The notes under the pieces were generated by a model, which made no database searches, was not told where the DNA came from, and saw only the letters and a list, made by a program, of their open reading frames with translations. Both the position numbers and the translations under genes were made by a program. 64,000 nucleotides of DNA from Rhodoferax sp. (lineage in GTDB: Bacteria > Pseudomonadota > Gammaproteobacteria > Burkholderiales > Burkholderiaceae_C), in the NCBI RefSeq assembly GCF_018780565.1, contig NZ_JADMJN010000005.1, positions 310,001 to 374,000 of the forward strand, given 5' to 3'. This document shows, piece after piece, positions 24,866 to 34,235 of this stretch (its first letter is position 1; the number at the start of each line of letters is the position of its first letter).

Positions 24866-26725
24866 TCAGTTCGTTTGGGGTTTCAAAATGGTGTGCAGGG
24901 TGTCGGCATGCAGTGCCTCGACCGTTTCGGCGCGATGCGCAAGTACCGCGCGCTGGTTGATGGAGCCTTTGTCGGTGATTTCGCCCCGGTCAATGGTGGG
25001 CGGCTCGGACAACAGGCACATGCGGGCAACACGGCTGGCGCTGCCTGTGCTGGCCTGGCTCAACGCGTTGATGACTTTCTGAAAATGCGCCAGCACCGCC
25101 GGGCTCGACAGCACGTCGGCCATGGGCACGCTGGCATCCAGGCCGCTCAGGGAACGCACCGCCTGAGTCGGGAACACCATGGCGCCGACCTCCTTGAGAT
25201 TGATGCCGGTCAGCACCACATCCTGAATGTAGGGCGCGCCTGCAGCCACAATTTTGGCGCGCAGGGGTCCCACACTGACGAAGGTTCCAGTGGCGAGCTT
25301 GAAATCTTCGGCGATGCGGCCGTCAAATTTCAAGCCCTGGTGCACGTCGGTCTCATCGATCCACTTGACCGCGTCGCCTGAGCAGAAGAAACCTTCTTCG
25401 TCAAAATGAGCCGCCGTTTCCTCGGGTGCGCGCCAGTAGCCGGGCGTGATATTCGGACCCTTGTAGCGCACCTCGGTCTTGCCGCCCATGTCCACCAGCT
25501 TGAGCTCCATGCCCGGCGTGGGTACACCCAGGTCCCCGGCCTTGACATTGGGGTTGGTGACGAAAATGGCGAAGGGGCCGGACTCGGTCATGCCCAGGCC
25601 TGTGGTCATGACGATGCGCTCGCCAATTTCCCTTTCCTCGGATTCGTACAGGCTATCCCATACCGGCTGGGCCAACGCCGCACCTGCATAAAAGAACATC
25701 TTCACGCGGGACAGCAGCTTGCTGCGCAGGGCATCATCGGTCTTCATCGCGTTGGCAATCGCTTCAAACCCGGTCGGCACGTTGAAATACACGGTGGGTG
25801 CGATCTCGCGCAGATTGCGCAGTGTTTCAGCCACCAGCAGCGGCGTGGGCTTGCCGTCATCGATGTACATGGTGCCGCCGTGGTACAGCACCATGCCGAA
25901 GTTGTGGTTGCCGCCAAAGGTATGGTTCCAGGGCAGCCAGTCCACCAGTACCGGGGGGTCTTGCGTCAGCACCGGCATGGATTGGGCCATTTGCTGCTGG
26001 TTGGCGCACCACATACGCTGGGTGTTGATCACGGCCTTGGGCAATTTGGTGGAGCCGCTGGTGAACAGGAACTTGGTGATCGTGTCAGGCCCGGTGGCCT
26101 GCATCGCCTGATCGACCTGCGCTGTGGCCGGTGTGTCGGCCAAATCGGCAAACGCCGTGCTGGTGCGACCCGGCAAGGAGCCTTCGGTCAGGATCACTTC
26201 CACATCGTCCTGCACCGCGGCAGTCAAGGCTTTCCCGTAGCGGGCCGAGTCAGCGGCGAACACCAGACCCGGGGTCACCGTTCGCAGTACATGACGCAGC
26301 TTCTCAAAGTCCTGGCTGACCAGTGAGTAGGCCGGGGAAGCCGGGACAAAAGGCACGCCTGCCACCAAGCAACCCAATGCCAGCAAAGCGTGTTCCAGGT
26401 CATTTTCGGACAGGATCGCCACAGGGCGCTCCACACTCAACTTGCGGTTGATGAGTGCTTGTGCGATGTTGCGCGCCGTGCGCCAGGCCTGCGCGTAAGT
26501 GATGTGGCGCCAGTCCCCTGTGCCGCCACTGGCCAGTCTTTCACGCCGTGCCATGAAGGTGCGCTGAGGCGCCACTTGCGCCCAGTGTTGCAGGCGGTCG
26601 GTGATACGCGCCGGGTAGTCCTGTAAAGACTGTTCGGCACGCAGGTAGTGCACACCGGTTGCACCATCGCGCAGGTTGACGCGGGTGACGCCAAATGTCA
26701 GCGGTCGAAATTGAGGAGCTGTCAT
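24866..26725 (-). CDS. fcs: Feruloyl-CoA synthase
   Basis: A 619-residue acyl-adenylate-forming ligase starting at MTAPQFRPLTFGVTRVNLRD; a longer frame upstream is rejected as it overlaps the hydratase gene. FLFTSGSTKLPKAVINTQRM is the AMP-binding P-loop in the variant typical of feruloyl-CoA synthases, VDWLPWNHTFGGNHNFGMVL and TTGLGMTESGPFAIFVTNP bind the aryl acid and adenylate, and FDGRIAEDFKLATGTFVSVG is the hinge motif. It activates hydroxycinnamates (ferulate, p-coumarate, caffeate) with ATP and CoA. It follows the hydratase gene by 7 bases, so the first two steps are coupled. Confidence 0.9.
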   Translation of the reverse strand: MTAPQFRPLTFGVTRVNLRDGATGVHYLRAEQSLQDYPARITDRLQHWAQVAPQRTFMARRERLASGGTGDWRHITYAQAWRTARNIAQALINRKLSVERPVAILSENDLEHALLALGCLVAGVPFVPASPAYSLVSQDFEKLRHVLRTVTPGLVFAADSARYGKALTAAVQDDVEVILTEGSLPGRTSTAFADLADTPATAQVDQAMQATGPDTITKFLFTSGSTKLPKAVINTQRMWCANQQQMAQSMPVLTQDPPVLVDWLPWNHTFGGNHNFGMVLYHGGTMYIDDGKPTPLLVAETLRNLREIAPTVYFNVPTGFEAIANAMKTDDALRSKLLSRVKMFFYAGAALAQPVWDSLYESEEREIGERIVMTTGLGMTESGPFAIFVTNPNVKAGDLGVPTPGMELKLVDMGGKTEVRYKGPNITPGYWRAPEETAAHFDEEGFFCSGDAVKWIDETDVHQGLKFDGRIAEDFKLATGTFVSVGPLRAKIVAAGAPYIQDVVLTGINLKEVGAMVFPTQAVRSLSGLDASVPMADVLSSPAVLAHFQKVINALSQASTGSASRVARMCLLSEPPTIDRGEITDKGSINQRAVLAHRAETVEALHADTLHTILKPQTN

Positions 26726-26732
26726 GGCTTCG

Positions 26733-27515
26733 TCAGGCTCTTTGCACTTTGGCTGCGCGACCTTCGACGAAGGCGCGCACGCGGCTCTTGGCTTCTGGCG
26801 CGCTCTGCGCAATCGCGGCCATCATGGCTTCGGTGATATAGCCCTGATCGGCCGGTTGCTCGGCAATGCGGGGCAGCACGTGGGTGAGGGCATAGTTGGT
26901 GAGCGGGGCGTTCTGCGCCACACGTTTGGCCAGCTCCAGGGCTTTGTCAAACGCGGTCCCTTTGGGCACCAGATACTGCGCCAAGCCAATGCGCTCGCCG
27001 TCCTGGGCGTTGTAGACACGACCCGTGAGCATCATGTCGGTCATGCGAGCTGCACCAATCAGACGCGGAATGCGCACCGAGCCGCCACCCCCGACAAAGA
27101 TGCCGCGCGACCCCTCGGGCAAGGCATAGAAGGTGGTGTCGTCGGCCACGCGGATATGACAAGCACTGGCCAGCTCCAGCCCGCCGCCGACCACGGCACC
27201 GTGCAGCGCAGCGATGACCGGCACTGGGCCGTACTGCACGCATTCAAGGGCCGCGTGCCACATGCGGGAATGGAACATGCCCTGGCCGGCATCGCGTTCC
27301 TGCAACTCGCTCAGATCCAGGCCGGCGCAGAAGTGTTCTCCATCGCCGTCAATGACGGCGGCGCGAACGCTGGCAGGCATCTTTTCGAACAACGCGCGCA
27401 GCGCCAGAACAAGCGCATCATTCATGGCATTGCGCTTGGCGCTGCGCGTGAGGCGGATGATCGCGACTTCCTGTTGTTCGCCCTGGAGTTCGAAGTGAAT
27501 GTGTTTGTTGCTCAT
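26733..27515 (-). CDS. Enoyl-CoA hydratase/isomerase family protein (crotonase)
   Basis: A 260-residue crotonase-fold enzyme. GEHFCAGLDLSELQER and AALHGAVVGGGLELASACHI form the oxyanion hole, and YALPEGSRGIFVGGGGSVRI is the conserved later loop. As the first gene of the operon, next to feruloyl-CoA synthase, it should hydrate the CoA ester's double bond. It is not obviously the hydratase-lyase (HCHL/Ech) that releases an aldehyde, and the SDR and thiolase genes downstream favour hydration only. An isomerase role is an alternative. Confidence 0.88.
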   Translation of the reverse strand: MSNKHIHFELQGEQQEVAIIRLTRSAKRNAMNDALVLALRALFEKMPASVRAAVIDGDGEHFCAGLDLSELQERDAGQGMFHSRMWHAALECVQYGPVPVIAALHGAVVGGGLELASACHIRVADDTTFYALPEGSRGIFVGGGGSVRIPRLIGAARMTDMMLTGRVYNAQDGERIGLAQYLVPKGTAFDKALELAKRVAQNAPLTNYALTHVLPRIAEQPADQGYITEAMMAAIAQSAPEAKSRVRAFVEGRAAKVQRA

Positions 27516-27535
27516 GATGATTTTCTGTTGGTGGG

Positions 27536-27568
27536 TTGAATTATGATTATTAAATATAACTAGTTCAA
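27536..27568. promoter_or_regulatory. AT-rich imperfect palindrome upstream of the hydroxycinnamate operon
   Basis: Imperfect arms TTGAATTA and TAGTTCAA span a 33-base AT-rich stretch 21 bases before the hydratase start. It is a reasonable binding site for the operon's MarR regulator, but only position and symmetry support this. Confidence 0.4.
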
Positions 27569-27689
27569 GCTCCGAAATTACAATTTGAATTGGTGTTTAC
27601 CCTTGTTTCTTGTACCCAAGGGTGCCGCCTTTTAGAGTCGCAGGGGCCGCTATCCTTCTTGTCAGATACCGCTGTTGCTGCTAAGGTTC

Positions 27690-27712
27690 GACGCTAGGCA
27701 GCGTCTTGTTTT
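27690..27712 (+). terminator. Small terminator-like hairpin in the leader of the ComFB-like gene
   Basis: GACGCT-AGGC-AGCGTC followed by TTGTTTTT. It ends about 19 bases before the start codon, so it would act as a leader attenuator if functional. Confidence 0.45.
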
Positions 27713-27730
27713 TGGCTTTTGGAGAGATTT

Positions 27731-28018
27731 ATGGCTATCAATTTCGAGCAGGTTCACAACTATTACGAGCGTCTGGTATTTGAAGACGTGGTGCGTCTTT
27801 CAGAGGCGCATCCAGACTTCACCCCCGACATGCTGGCCGATGTGGCTTGCGTTGCTTTGAACCGCTTGCCGGCTCGCTACGTTCGGCACGATGTGGACAT
27901 GATGTTTTATCTGACCGAGCACGAGCGTCACGCCATTGAAACAACCATGAAGGAAGTGCTCGAATTTGCGTTTTCCTTTGTGGCGGAGCGCGCAGCCAAA
28001 CGGGGTGCTGCGGCATGA
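27731..28018 (+). CDS. ComFB-like (late competence development) family protein
   Basis: A 95-residue protein with a GGAGAG ribosome site ahead of the ATG. VHNYYERLVFEDVVRLSEAH and DVACVALNRLPARYVRHDVD match the ComFB domain, in which an ALNxLPxxYV core is conserved. The paired cysteines of Bacillus ComFB, which bind zinc, are absent here. Some ComFB-domain proteins bind cyclic dinucleotides in cyanobacteria; whether this one does is unknown. It stands between the hydroxycinnamate operon (divergent) and a DUF1932 gene, 32 bases downstream. Confidence 0.78.
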   Translation: MAINFEQVHNYYERLVFEDVVRLSEAHPDFTPDMLADVACVALNRLPARYVRHDVDMMFYLTEHERHAIETTMKEVLEFAFSFVAERAAKRGAAA

Positions 28019-28050
28019 GGGACACATCGGCTGCTGCCAGGGCGCGCTGA

Positions 28051-28956
28051 ATGAAAGTGCAGCACATTGGCATGGTCGGCTATGGTGAAGTCGGCAAGAT
28101 ATTCACGACGGGCCTGAAGGGCGGTGTGAGCAGCATAAGCGCCTGGGATCTCAAACTGGATCCGGCGCTTGAACTGGCAACCGTGCGCGAAGCCGAAGCC
28201 GCTCACGCCGCACAGTCGGGCGTGCGGGTATGCCGATCCATGCAGGACCTGTGCGAGAACGCCGACCTCATCATTTCTGCCGTGACGGCCTCCAACACGC
28301 TGGCCGTGGCACAGGCCGCAGCGCTGCATATTCGCCCGGGCACCATTTTTCTGGACCTGAATTCAGCCTCGCCGGGCACCAAGCAGCAGGCCGCGCAACT
28401 GATCGATGCGACGGGCGCTCATTACGTGGAAGCGGGTGTCATGACCTCGGTGCCACCTTACGGTATCCGTGTGCCCATGTTGCTGGGTGGCGGACAAGCG
28501 CAGGCCCTGGCGGAACTGCTGTGCGCCATGGGCATGGACGCCAGGGCGGTCGCAACCGAAATCGGTGTGGCCTCGGCCATCAAGATGTGCCGCAGTGTGA
28601 TGATCAAGGGCCTGGAGGCCCTGGTCATTGAAAGCTACACCACAGCGCGCGCCTATGGGGTGGAAGCCCATGTGCTTCCAACCCTGGTCGAGACTTTTCC
28701 CTCCATCGACTGGGAGAAGCAGGGTTCTTATTTCTTCAGCCGGGTGGCGCAGCATGGCAAGCGGCGCGCCGAGGAAATGCGCGAGGCGGCCAACACAGTG
28801 CGCGAGGCCGGGTTCGAGCCCTGGATGGCCTGCGCCATCGCCGAAAAGCACGATTGGGTTGCCCAGCAAAGCCGCGACGGCGTGTTCGAGGGTTTGCCCA
28901 AGGACGCCGCGTGGCAACAGTATGCAGACCGTTTGCTGGAGCGAAGCCAGCTTTGA
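28051..28956 (+). CDS. NAD(P)-dependent dehydrogenase, 6-phosphogluconate dehydrogenase-like with DUF1932
   Basis: A 301-residue protein. The N-terminal Rossmann motif GMVGYGEVGKIF (residues 7-18) resembles 3-hydroxyisobutyrate-type dehydrogenases, and DLNSASPGTKQQAAQLID is the conserved substrate loop. Gly/Lys-rich VASAIKMCRSVMIKGLEALV (about residues 173-192) contains the lysine used by the family. The C-terminal half is the DUF1932 domain. No pathway is evident from its neighbours. Some DUF1932 proteins in aromatic catabolic loci oxidise aryl side-chain intermediates; this is only a possibility. Confidence 0.85.
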   Translation: MKVQHIGMVGYGEVGKIFTTGLKGGVSSISAWDLKLDPALELATVREAEAAHAAQSGVRVCRSMQDLCENADLIISAVTASNTLAVAQAAALHIRPGTIFLDLNSASPGTKQQAAQLIDATGAHYVEAGVMTSVPPYGIRVPMLLGGGQAQALAELLCAMGMDARAVATEIGVASAIKMCRSVMIKGLEALVIESYTTARAYGVEAHVLPTLVETFPSIDWEKQGSYFFSRVAQHGKRRAEEMREAANTVREAGFEPWMACAIAEKHDWVAQQSRDGVFEGLPKDAAWQQYADRLLERSQL

Positions 28957-28981
28957 GCTTCGACCGCAGCAGGGGCGCAGT

Positions 28982-30586
28982 ATGACCAGTCCTGATTTTC
29001 CGGATCGACGCCGGCTTCTTCAACTCGCCGGTGCCAGTGCCATGGCACTTTGGCTACCGCGCAGCGCCTGGAGTCAGCCCCGCTTGACCAGCAACCCTTT
29101 CACGCTGGGCGTGGCCAGTGGCTCGCCTACCCATGACTCGGTGGTGCTGTGGACGCGCCTGCATGGCCCAGGCCTGTTAGGCGCCAGCCTGGGGCGCGAG
29201 CCTATCACCGTGCAGTGGCAAGTGGCGCATGACGACAAATTTGCACGCATCGTCCTGAGCGGGCAAGCCATCGCCAGCCCGGAGCTGGCGCATTCGGTCC
29301 ATGTTGAAGTGGCCGGTCTGGAGCCGGACCGCTGGTACTTTTACCGATTCATGGTGGGTGATGCCGTCAGTCCGGTGGGGCGTACGCGTACCTTCCCGAA
29401 GGCCGACGCGGCAGTGGCCAGGCTGCGACTGGGCTATGCCTCCTGCCAGAAGTGGGAGGACGGCTACTTCACCGCATGGCGGCACATGCGCGAGGAAAAC
29501 CTGGACGCGGTGATGTTTCTGGGCGACTACATCTACGAATACACAGGCCGAAGCAGCAAGGTGCGCATACCCAGTGGAGGCTGGGTACTGAGTCTGGATG
29601 ATTATCGGCAGCGCTATGCCTTGTACAGAGGCGAGGCCGATTTGCAGGCCATGCATGCCACCTGCCCATGGCTCATGACCTGGGATGATCACGAGGTGCA
29701 AAACGACTACGCCGGACTTCAAGCCGGCGACAGCGGCATGACCGACCCCTCGTCACCGGCCAATTTTGCGGCGCGTCGGGCTGCGGCCTATCAGGCGTAT
29801 TACGAGCACATGCCGATTCGTGCCTCTGTGTTGACCAAGGCCGTGGCCGGTTTGGCAAGTGGGGCCGAGATGCGGATCTATTCACGTTTGCAATATGGTC
29901 GCCTGGCATCCCTGTACCTGCTGGATGCCCGGCAATACAAGGATCCACAGGCATGCACCAAGGGCAACGGATTGGGCTCAAGCACGGTCAATCCGGCCCA
30001 GTGTCCCTCATGGAATGACCCCAAGCGCAGCATGCTGGGTCTGCCGCAGGAGCAGTGGCTGAGCAACGAATTGGCCAAGACACAGTCACGTGATTCTGGT
30101 TGGAACGTGGTGGGGCAGCAGACGCTGTTGGGGCAGCGTGACTTCAAGCCTGGCCCCGGACAAACCCTCTGGAACGACGGCTGGGATGGCTACAGCGCCG
30201 CGCGCATGCGCCTGACCGATTCGCTGCGCAAGCACTCGGTGGCCAACCCTGTTCTGTTGGGTGGCGATGTGCATGAAAACTGGGTGGGCCACATCAAGGC
30301 CGATTACGCGGATGTAAACAGCGTCAGCGTAGGCGTTGAATTTTGTGGCACCAGCATCACCTCGCGCTCGGGTGGCAATGCCAAAACGGCCGAGCGACTG
30401 GCCGAGAACCCGCATTTTGTATTTGCCGACGCCGAGCGCAAGGGCTATGGCGTGGTGGAATTCACGCCCAAAGAACTCACCACCACCTTGCGCGTGGTCG
30501 ATGACGTGACCAGCAGGGACACCCGTATCGAAACCCTGGCCCAATTTTCTGTTCAAAGCGGTCGCCCTGTGATTGAGCGCAGCTGA
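28982..30586 (+). CDS. phoD: Alkaline phosphatase D, Tat-exported
   Basis: A 534-residue PhoD-type phosphodiesterase/phosphatase. The start at 28982 follows an AGGGGC ribosome site, and the frame continuing upstream overlaps the DUF1932 gene. The signal peptide DRRRLLQLAGASAMALWLP carries the twin-arginine motif. A PhoD_N domain (about 35-130) precedes the metal site residues: GYASCQKWEDGYF, FLGDYIYEYTG, TWDDHEVQNDYA and LLGGDVHENWVG. Family members bind iron and calcium and act in the periplasm or outside the cell on phosphate esters. No PHO box was found upstream. It converges on mfd. Confidence 0.92.
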   Translation: MTSPDFPDRRRLLQLAGASAMALWLPRSAWSQPRLTSNPFTLGVASGSPTHDSVVLWTRLHGPGLLGASLGREPITVQWQVAHDDKFARIVLSGQAIASPELAHSVHVEVAGLEPDRWYFYRFMVGDAVSPVGRTRTFPKADAAVARLRLGYASCQKWEDGYFTAWRHMREENLDAVMFLGDYIYEYTGRSSKVRIPSGGWVLSLDDYRQRYALYRGEADLQAMHATCPWLMTWDDHEVQNDYAGLQAGDSGMTDPSSPANFAARRAAAYQAYYEHMPIRASVLTKAVAGLASGAEMRIYSRLQYGRLASLYLLDARQYKDPQACTKGNGLGSSTVNPAQCPSWNDPKRSMLGLPQEQWLSNELAKTQSRDSGWNVVGQQTLLGQRDFKPGPGQTLWNDGWDGYSAARMRLTDSLRKHSVANPVLLGGDVHENWVGHIKADYADVNSVSVGVEFCGTSITSRSGGNAKTAERLAENPHFVFADAERKGYGVVEFTPKELTTTLRVVDDVTSRDTRIETLAQFSVQSGRPVIERS

Positions 30587-30633
30587 ACGCAGGGCGTTCT
30601 GGCCACTCGGCGGAATTCTGCAGATGCCGAATG

Positions 30634-33600
30634 TCAGCCAGCGACGGCATCCAATACCGGCTGCCCCAAATTGCGCAATACATCCCGCACCATCTGCGCA
30701 CGGTCTTTGGCCTCGGGCAGTTCGCGCTCGATACGCAGCTTCTCGTTGCCCGCCAGTTTGATGTGCTTGTTCTTCTGAATCATTGAAATAATCTTCATCG
30801 GATCGATAGGCGGATTTTTCTTGAAGGTGATCGTGATCACACCGGGCGCTGCATCCACCTTGACAACGCCGAAGGGCCGGGCGATCACGCGCAGGCGGTG
30901 CACATCGATCAGCGTTTGCGCCTGGGCTGGCAGCTTGCCGAAACGGTCCACAATTTCTTCCAGAAGGGAGTCGATCTGATCGGTTGTCTTGGCGGTGGCC
31001 AGCTTCTTGTAAAAGCTCAAGCGCAAATGCACATCGCCGCAGTAGTCGTCGGGCAGCAGCGCCGGGGCGTGCAGGTTGATGTCGGTGGTGACGTTGAGCG
31101 GACTCAGCAGATCCGGCTCGATCCCCGCCTTGAGGCAGCGCACGGCCTCGGACAGCATTTCGTTGTAAAGCTGAAAGCCGACTTCGAGCATGTTGCCGCT
31201 CTGGTTCTCGCCCAGCACCTCACCGGCACCGCGAATCTCCAGGTCGTGCATGGCCAGGTAAAAGCCAGAGCCCAGTTCTTCCATTTGCTGAATCGCCTCC
31301 AGCCGCTGCTTGGCTTGCTTGGTCAGGCTTTCCAGATCGGGCACCATCAGATAGGCATAGGCCTGGTGGTGGCTGCGGCCTACGCGGCCACGCAGTTGAT
31401 GCAACTGGGCCAGACCGAACTTGTCGGCACGGCTCATGACAATGGTGTTGGCGGTGGGCACGTCAATGCCGGTCTCAATGATCGTGGAGCACAGCAACAG
31501 GTTGTAGCGTTGGGCCACAAAGTCGCGCATCACCGACTCCAGCTGGCGCTCGGGCATCTGCCCGTGAGCGACCGCAATGCGGGCTTCGGGCAGCAATTCT
31601 TCCAGCATGGCGCGGCGGTTCTCAATGGTCTCCACCTCGTTGTGCAAAAAGTAAACCTGCCCGCCACGCTTGAGTTCGCGCAGCACGGCTTCGCGAATCA
31701 CGCCATTGCCTTCAGTGCGCACAAAGGTCTTGATCGCCAGACGACGCTGCGGCGCGGTGGCAATCACGCTCAGGTCGCGCAGGCCTTCCAGCGCCATGCC
31801 CAGCGTACGGGGAATGGGCGTTGCCGTGAGCGTCAGCACATCCACCTCAGCGCGCAGCGCCTTCATCTGTTCTTTGTGGCGCACGCCAAAGCGGTGTTCC
31901 TCGTCGATGATCAAAAGGCCCAGGTCGTGAAACTTGGTCGACTCACTCAGCAGCTTGTGCGTGCCCACCACGATGTCGATGGTGCCGTCGGCTACGCCCT
32001 TGAGCGCCGCAGTGATCTCTTTGGCCGAGCGGAAACGGCTCATCTCGGCCACCTTCACCGGCCACTTGCTGAAACGGTCCACCAGCGTCTGGTAATGCTG
32101 CTCGGCCAGCAGCGTTGTGGGTGCCAGAAACGCCACTTGCTTGCCACCCGTGATGGCAATGAAAGCCGCGCGCAGGGCGACCTCGGTCTTGCCAAAACCC
32201 ACATCCCCGCAGATCAGGCGGTCCATAGGGCGCGGACTGATCATGTCCTGAATCACCGCATGAATGGCGGCTTTCTGGTCAGCGGTTTCTTCAAAGCCGA
32301 AGTCGTTGGCGAAAGTTTCGTAGTCGTTGGGTGAGTAGCGGAAAGCATGGCCTTCGCGGGCCGCACGCCGGGCGTAGATGTTGAGCAACTCGGCAGCCGA
32401 GTCGCGCACCTGCTCTGCCGCTTTGCGCTTGGCTTTTTCCCACTGGCCCGAGCCCAGGCGGTGCAGCGGTGCCTCATCCGCACTCACCCCCGTGTAGCGG
32501 CTTATCAGCTGCAGCTGGCTCACCGGCACATACAGCGTGGCCTTGTCTGCGTATTCGAGGTGCAAAAACTCCTGAATTTCGGGCTCGCCATTGGCTTGCA
32601 GATTGCCCAAGTCGAGGTTGATTAGGCCCTTGTAGCGGCCAATGCCGTGTGCCGAGTGCACCACCGGGTCGCCCACATTGAGTTCGCTCAGATCCTTGAT
32701 CAGCGCTTCAACATCGCTGACCTGCTCCTGCTTCTTGCGCCGGCGCGTCGTGGGGCCTGCCGCAAAAAGTTCGGTCTCGGTGACGAAGTCAATGCCTTCT
32801 TCCAGCCAGCTGAAGCCGGTGTTCAATGACGAGGTGGCAATGCCCAGTTTTTCGTCGCTGGCTTCGAATTCAGCGAGCGAGTCGAACGAAGGCGGACGCA
32901 ACTGGCTGGCGTGCAGAAAATCAAGCAGGCTGGTTTTCCGGCCTTCGCTTTCGGCCAGCACCAGCACGCGCTGGGCCGTGTTGCGAATATGCTCCTTCAG
33001 TCGGCTCAAGGGGTCTTCGGCACCGCGCACCACCGACAGTTCACCCAGTTTTTGAAACTGCGCATTGTCTGCCGTGTCCTCAATAGCTGGCCGAATCGCC
33101 AACTGCGCATGCTGATTGACGCGGGCATAAAACTGCTCGGTGTTCAGGAACAAGGATTCGGGCGGCAGGCCGGGGGATTCGCGGTTGCCCTGCACCAGGC
33201 GATAGCGGTCTTTGGTGTCTTGCCAAAAATGCTGAAACGCGGGCTCCAGATCGCCATGCAAAACCACCGTGGCGTCGGCACCCAGGTAATCAAAGACGGT
33301 GGCGGTCTCCTCAAAAAACAAGGGCAGGTAGTACTCGATGCCGGCCGTGGCCACGCCATTGCCAATGTCCTTGTAGATGCGGCTCTTCGTGGGGTCGCCT
33401 TCCATCAATTCACGCCAGCGGCTGCGAAACCGCGCGCGGGCATCGTCATCCATCGGGAACTCGCGCCCGGGCAGCAGCCGCACTTCCGGCACGGGATACA
33501 GGCTACGCTGGCTGTCGGGGTCAAAGGTGCGGATGCTGTCGATCTCGTCGTCGAACAAGTCCACGCGGTAAGGCACCGGGCTGCCCATGGGGAACAGGTC

Positions 33601-34116
33601 AATCAGCCCGCCGCGCACGGCGTATTCACCTGGGCTCACCACCTGGGTCACATGGCTGTAGCCCGCCAGGGTCAGTTGCGCCTTGAGCCGGGCTTCATCC
33701 AGCTTTTGCTTGACCTTGAACTGAAAGGTGTAGCCCGCCAGAAAGCTTGGCGGCGCCAGCCGGTAGAGGGCGGTGGTGGCCGGCACGATGACCACATCCG
33801 CGCCCGTTTCCTTGTCGCGCTGGCTGATGCGCCACAGGGTGGCCAGGCGTTCGCTGATCAGGTCCTGGTGAGGCGAGAAGGCGTCATAGGGCAAGGTTTC
33901 CCAGTCGGGGAACAAGGCGCAGCGCAGGGCGGGCGCAAAAAACGTGATCTCGTCCAGCAGGCGCTGCGCATCGGTGGCGTTGGCGGTGACGATGGCCGTG
34001 AGGCGCTTGTCGCCTTTTTCGCGCATGCCCAGTCGGGCCAGAAGCAATGCATCGGCCGAGCCTGTGGGGCGGGGCAGGGTATAGCGTTTGCCGGGATGCA
34101 GTTTGGGTAAATCCAT
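30634..34116 (-). CDS. mfd: Transcription-repair coupling factor Mfd
   Basis: A complete 1,160-residue Mfd, which removes stalled RNA polymerase and recruits UvrA. In order: UvrB-homology domains 1-3 (residues about 1-330), a species-variable linker, an RNA polymerase-interacting domain opening with GDPVVHSAHGIGRYKGL, the RecG-like motor with Walker A CGDVGFGKTEVALRAA, DEEH in LLIIDEEHRFGVRH and TATPIPRTL, then QLRGRVGRS and a C-terminal UvrA-binding domain. The start is 120 bases from ispD, which diverges. A perfect 15-base hairpin lies between them. Confidence 0.98.
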   Translation of the reverse strand: MDLPKLHPGKRYTLPRPTGSADALLLARLGMREKGDKRLTAIVTANATDAQRLLDEITFFAPALRCALFPDWETLPYDAFSPHQDLISERLATLWRISQRDKETGADVVIVPATTALYRLAPPSFLAGYTFQFKVKQKLDEARLKAQLTLAGYSHVTQVVSPGEYAVRGGLIDLFPMGSPVPYRVDLFDDEIDSIRTFDPDSQRSLYPVPEVRLLPGREFPMDDDARARFRSRWRELMEGDPTKSRIYKDIGNGVATAGIEYYLPLFFEETATVFDYLGADATVVLHGDLEPAFQHFWQDTKDRYRLVQGNRESPGLPPESLFLNTEQFYARVNQHAQLAIRPAIEDTADNAQFQKLGELSVVRGAEDPLSRLKEHIRNTAQRVLVLAESEGRKTSLLDFLHASQLRPPSFDSLAEFEASDEKLGIATSSLNTGFSWLEEGIDFVTETELFAAGPTTRRRKKQEQVSDVEALIKDLSELNVGDPVVHSAHGIGRYKGLINLDLGNLQANGEPEIQEFLHLEYADKATLYVPVSQLQLISRYTGVSADEAPLHRLGSGQWEKAKRKAAEQVRDSAAELLNIYARRAAREGHAFRYSPNDYETFANDFGFEETADQKAAIHAVIQDMISPRPMDRLICGDVGFGKTEVALRAAFIAITGGKQVAFLAPTTLLAEQHYQTLVDRFSKWPVKVAEMSRFRSAKEITAALKGVADGTIDIVVGTHKLLSESTKFHDLGLLIIDEEHRFGVRHKEQMKALRAEVDVLTLTATPIPRTLGMALEGLRDLSVIATAPQRRLAIKTFVRTEGNGVIREAVLRELKRGGQVYFLHNEVETIENRRAMLEELLPEARIAVAHGQMPERQLESVMRDFVAQRYNLLLCSTIIETGIDVPTANTIVMSRADKFGLAQLHQLRGRVGRSHHQAYAYLMVPDLESLTKQAKQRLEAIQQMEELGSGFYLAMHDLEIRGAGEVLGENQSGNMLEVGFQLYNEMLSEAVRCLKAGIEPDLLSPLNVTTDINLHAPALLPDDYCGDVHLRLSFYKKLATAKTTDQIDSLLEEIVDRFGKLPAQAQTLIDVHRLRVIARPFGVVKVDAAPGVITITFKKNPPIDPMKIISMIQKNKHIKLAGNEKLRIERELPEAKDRAQMVRDVLRNLGQPVLDAVAG

Positions 34117-34158
34117 GAATTGCCTGGAGACCGATGGTTAAGTTCAGAAACACAAATA

Positions 34159-34195
34159 CAAAACACCCCCCGCGACGCAGGCGGGGGGTGTTTTG
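34159..34195. repeat. Perfect 15-bp inverted repeat between divergent mfd and ispD
   Basis: Arms CAAAACACCCCCCGC and GCGGGGGGTGTTTTG around a 7-base loop, with A and T runs at both outer ends. It looks like a bidirectional terminator but lies between two divergent start codons, in one or both 5' leaders. Confidence 0.85.
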
Positions 34196-34235
34196 TAGCG
34201 AATGCAGTATGGATTTTAGAATGGAGGCCAAACCC

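Noticed and set aside
30585..30599. GAACGC-AGG-GCGTTC as the phoD/mfd terminator
   Set aside because: The stem is only six base pairs with no T run on either strand.
33070..33112. CAATAGCTG with TGCC 20 bases earlier, inside mfd, as an element copy
   Set aside because: The left end fits poorly, no AGGGCY follows, and it reads against the coding strand of mfd.
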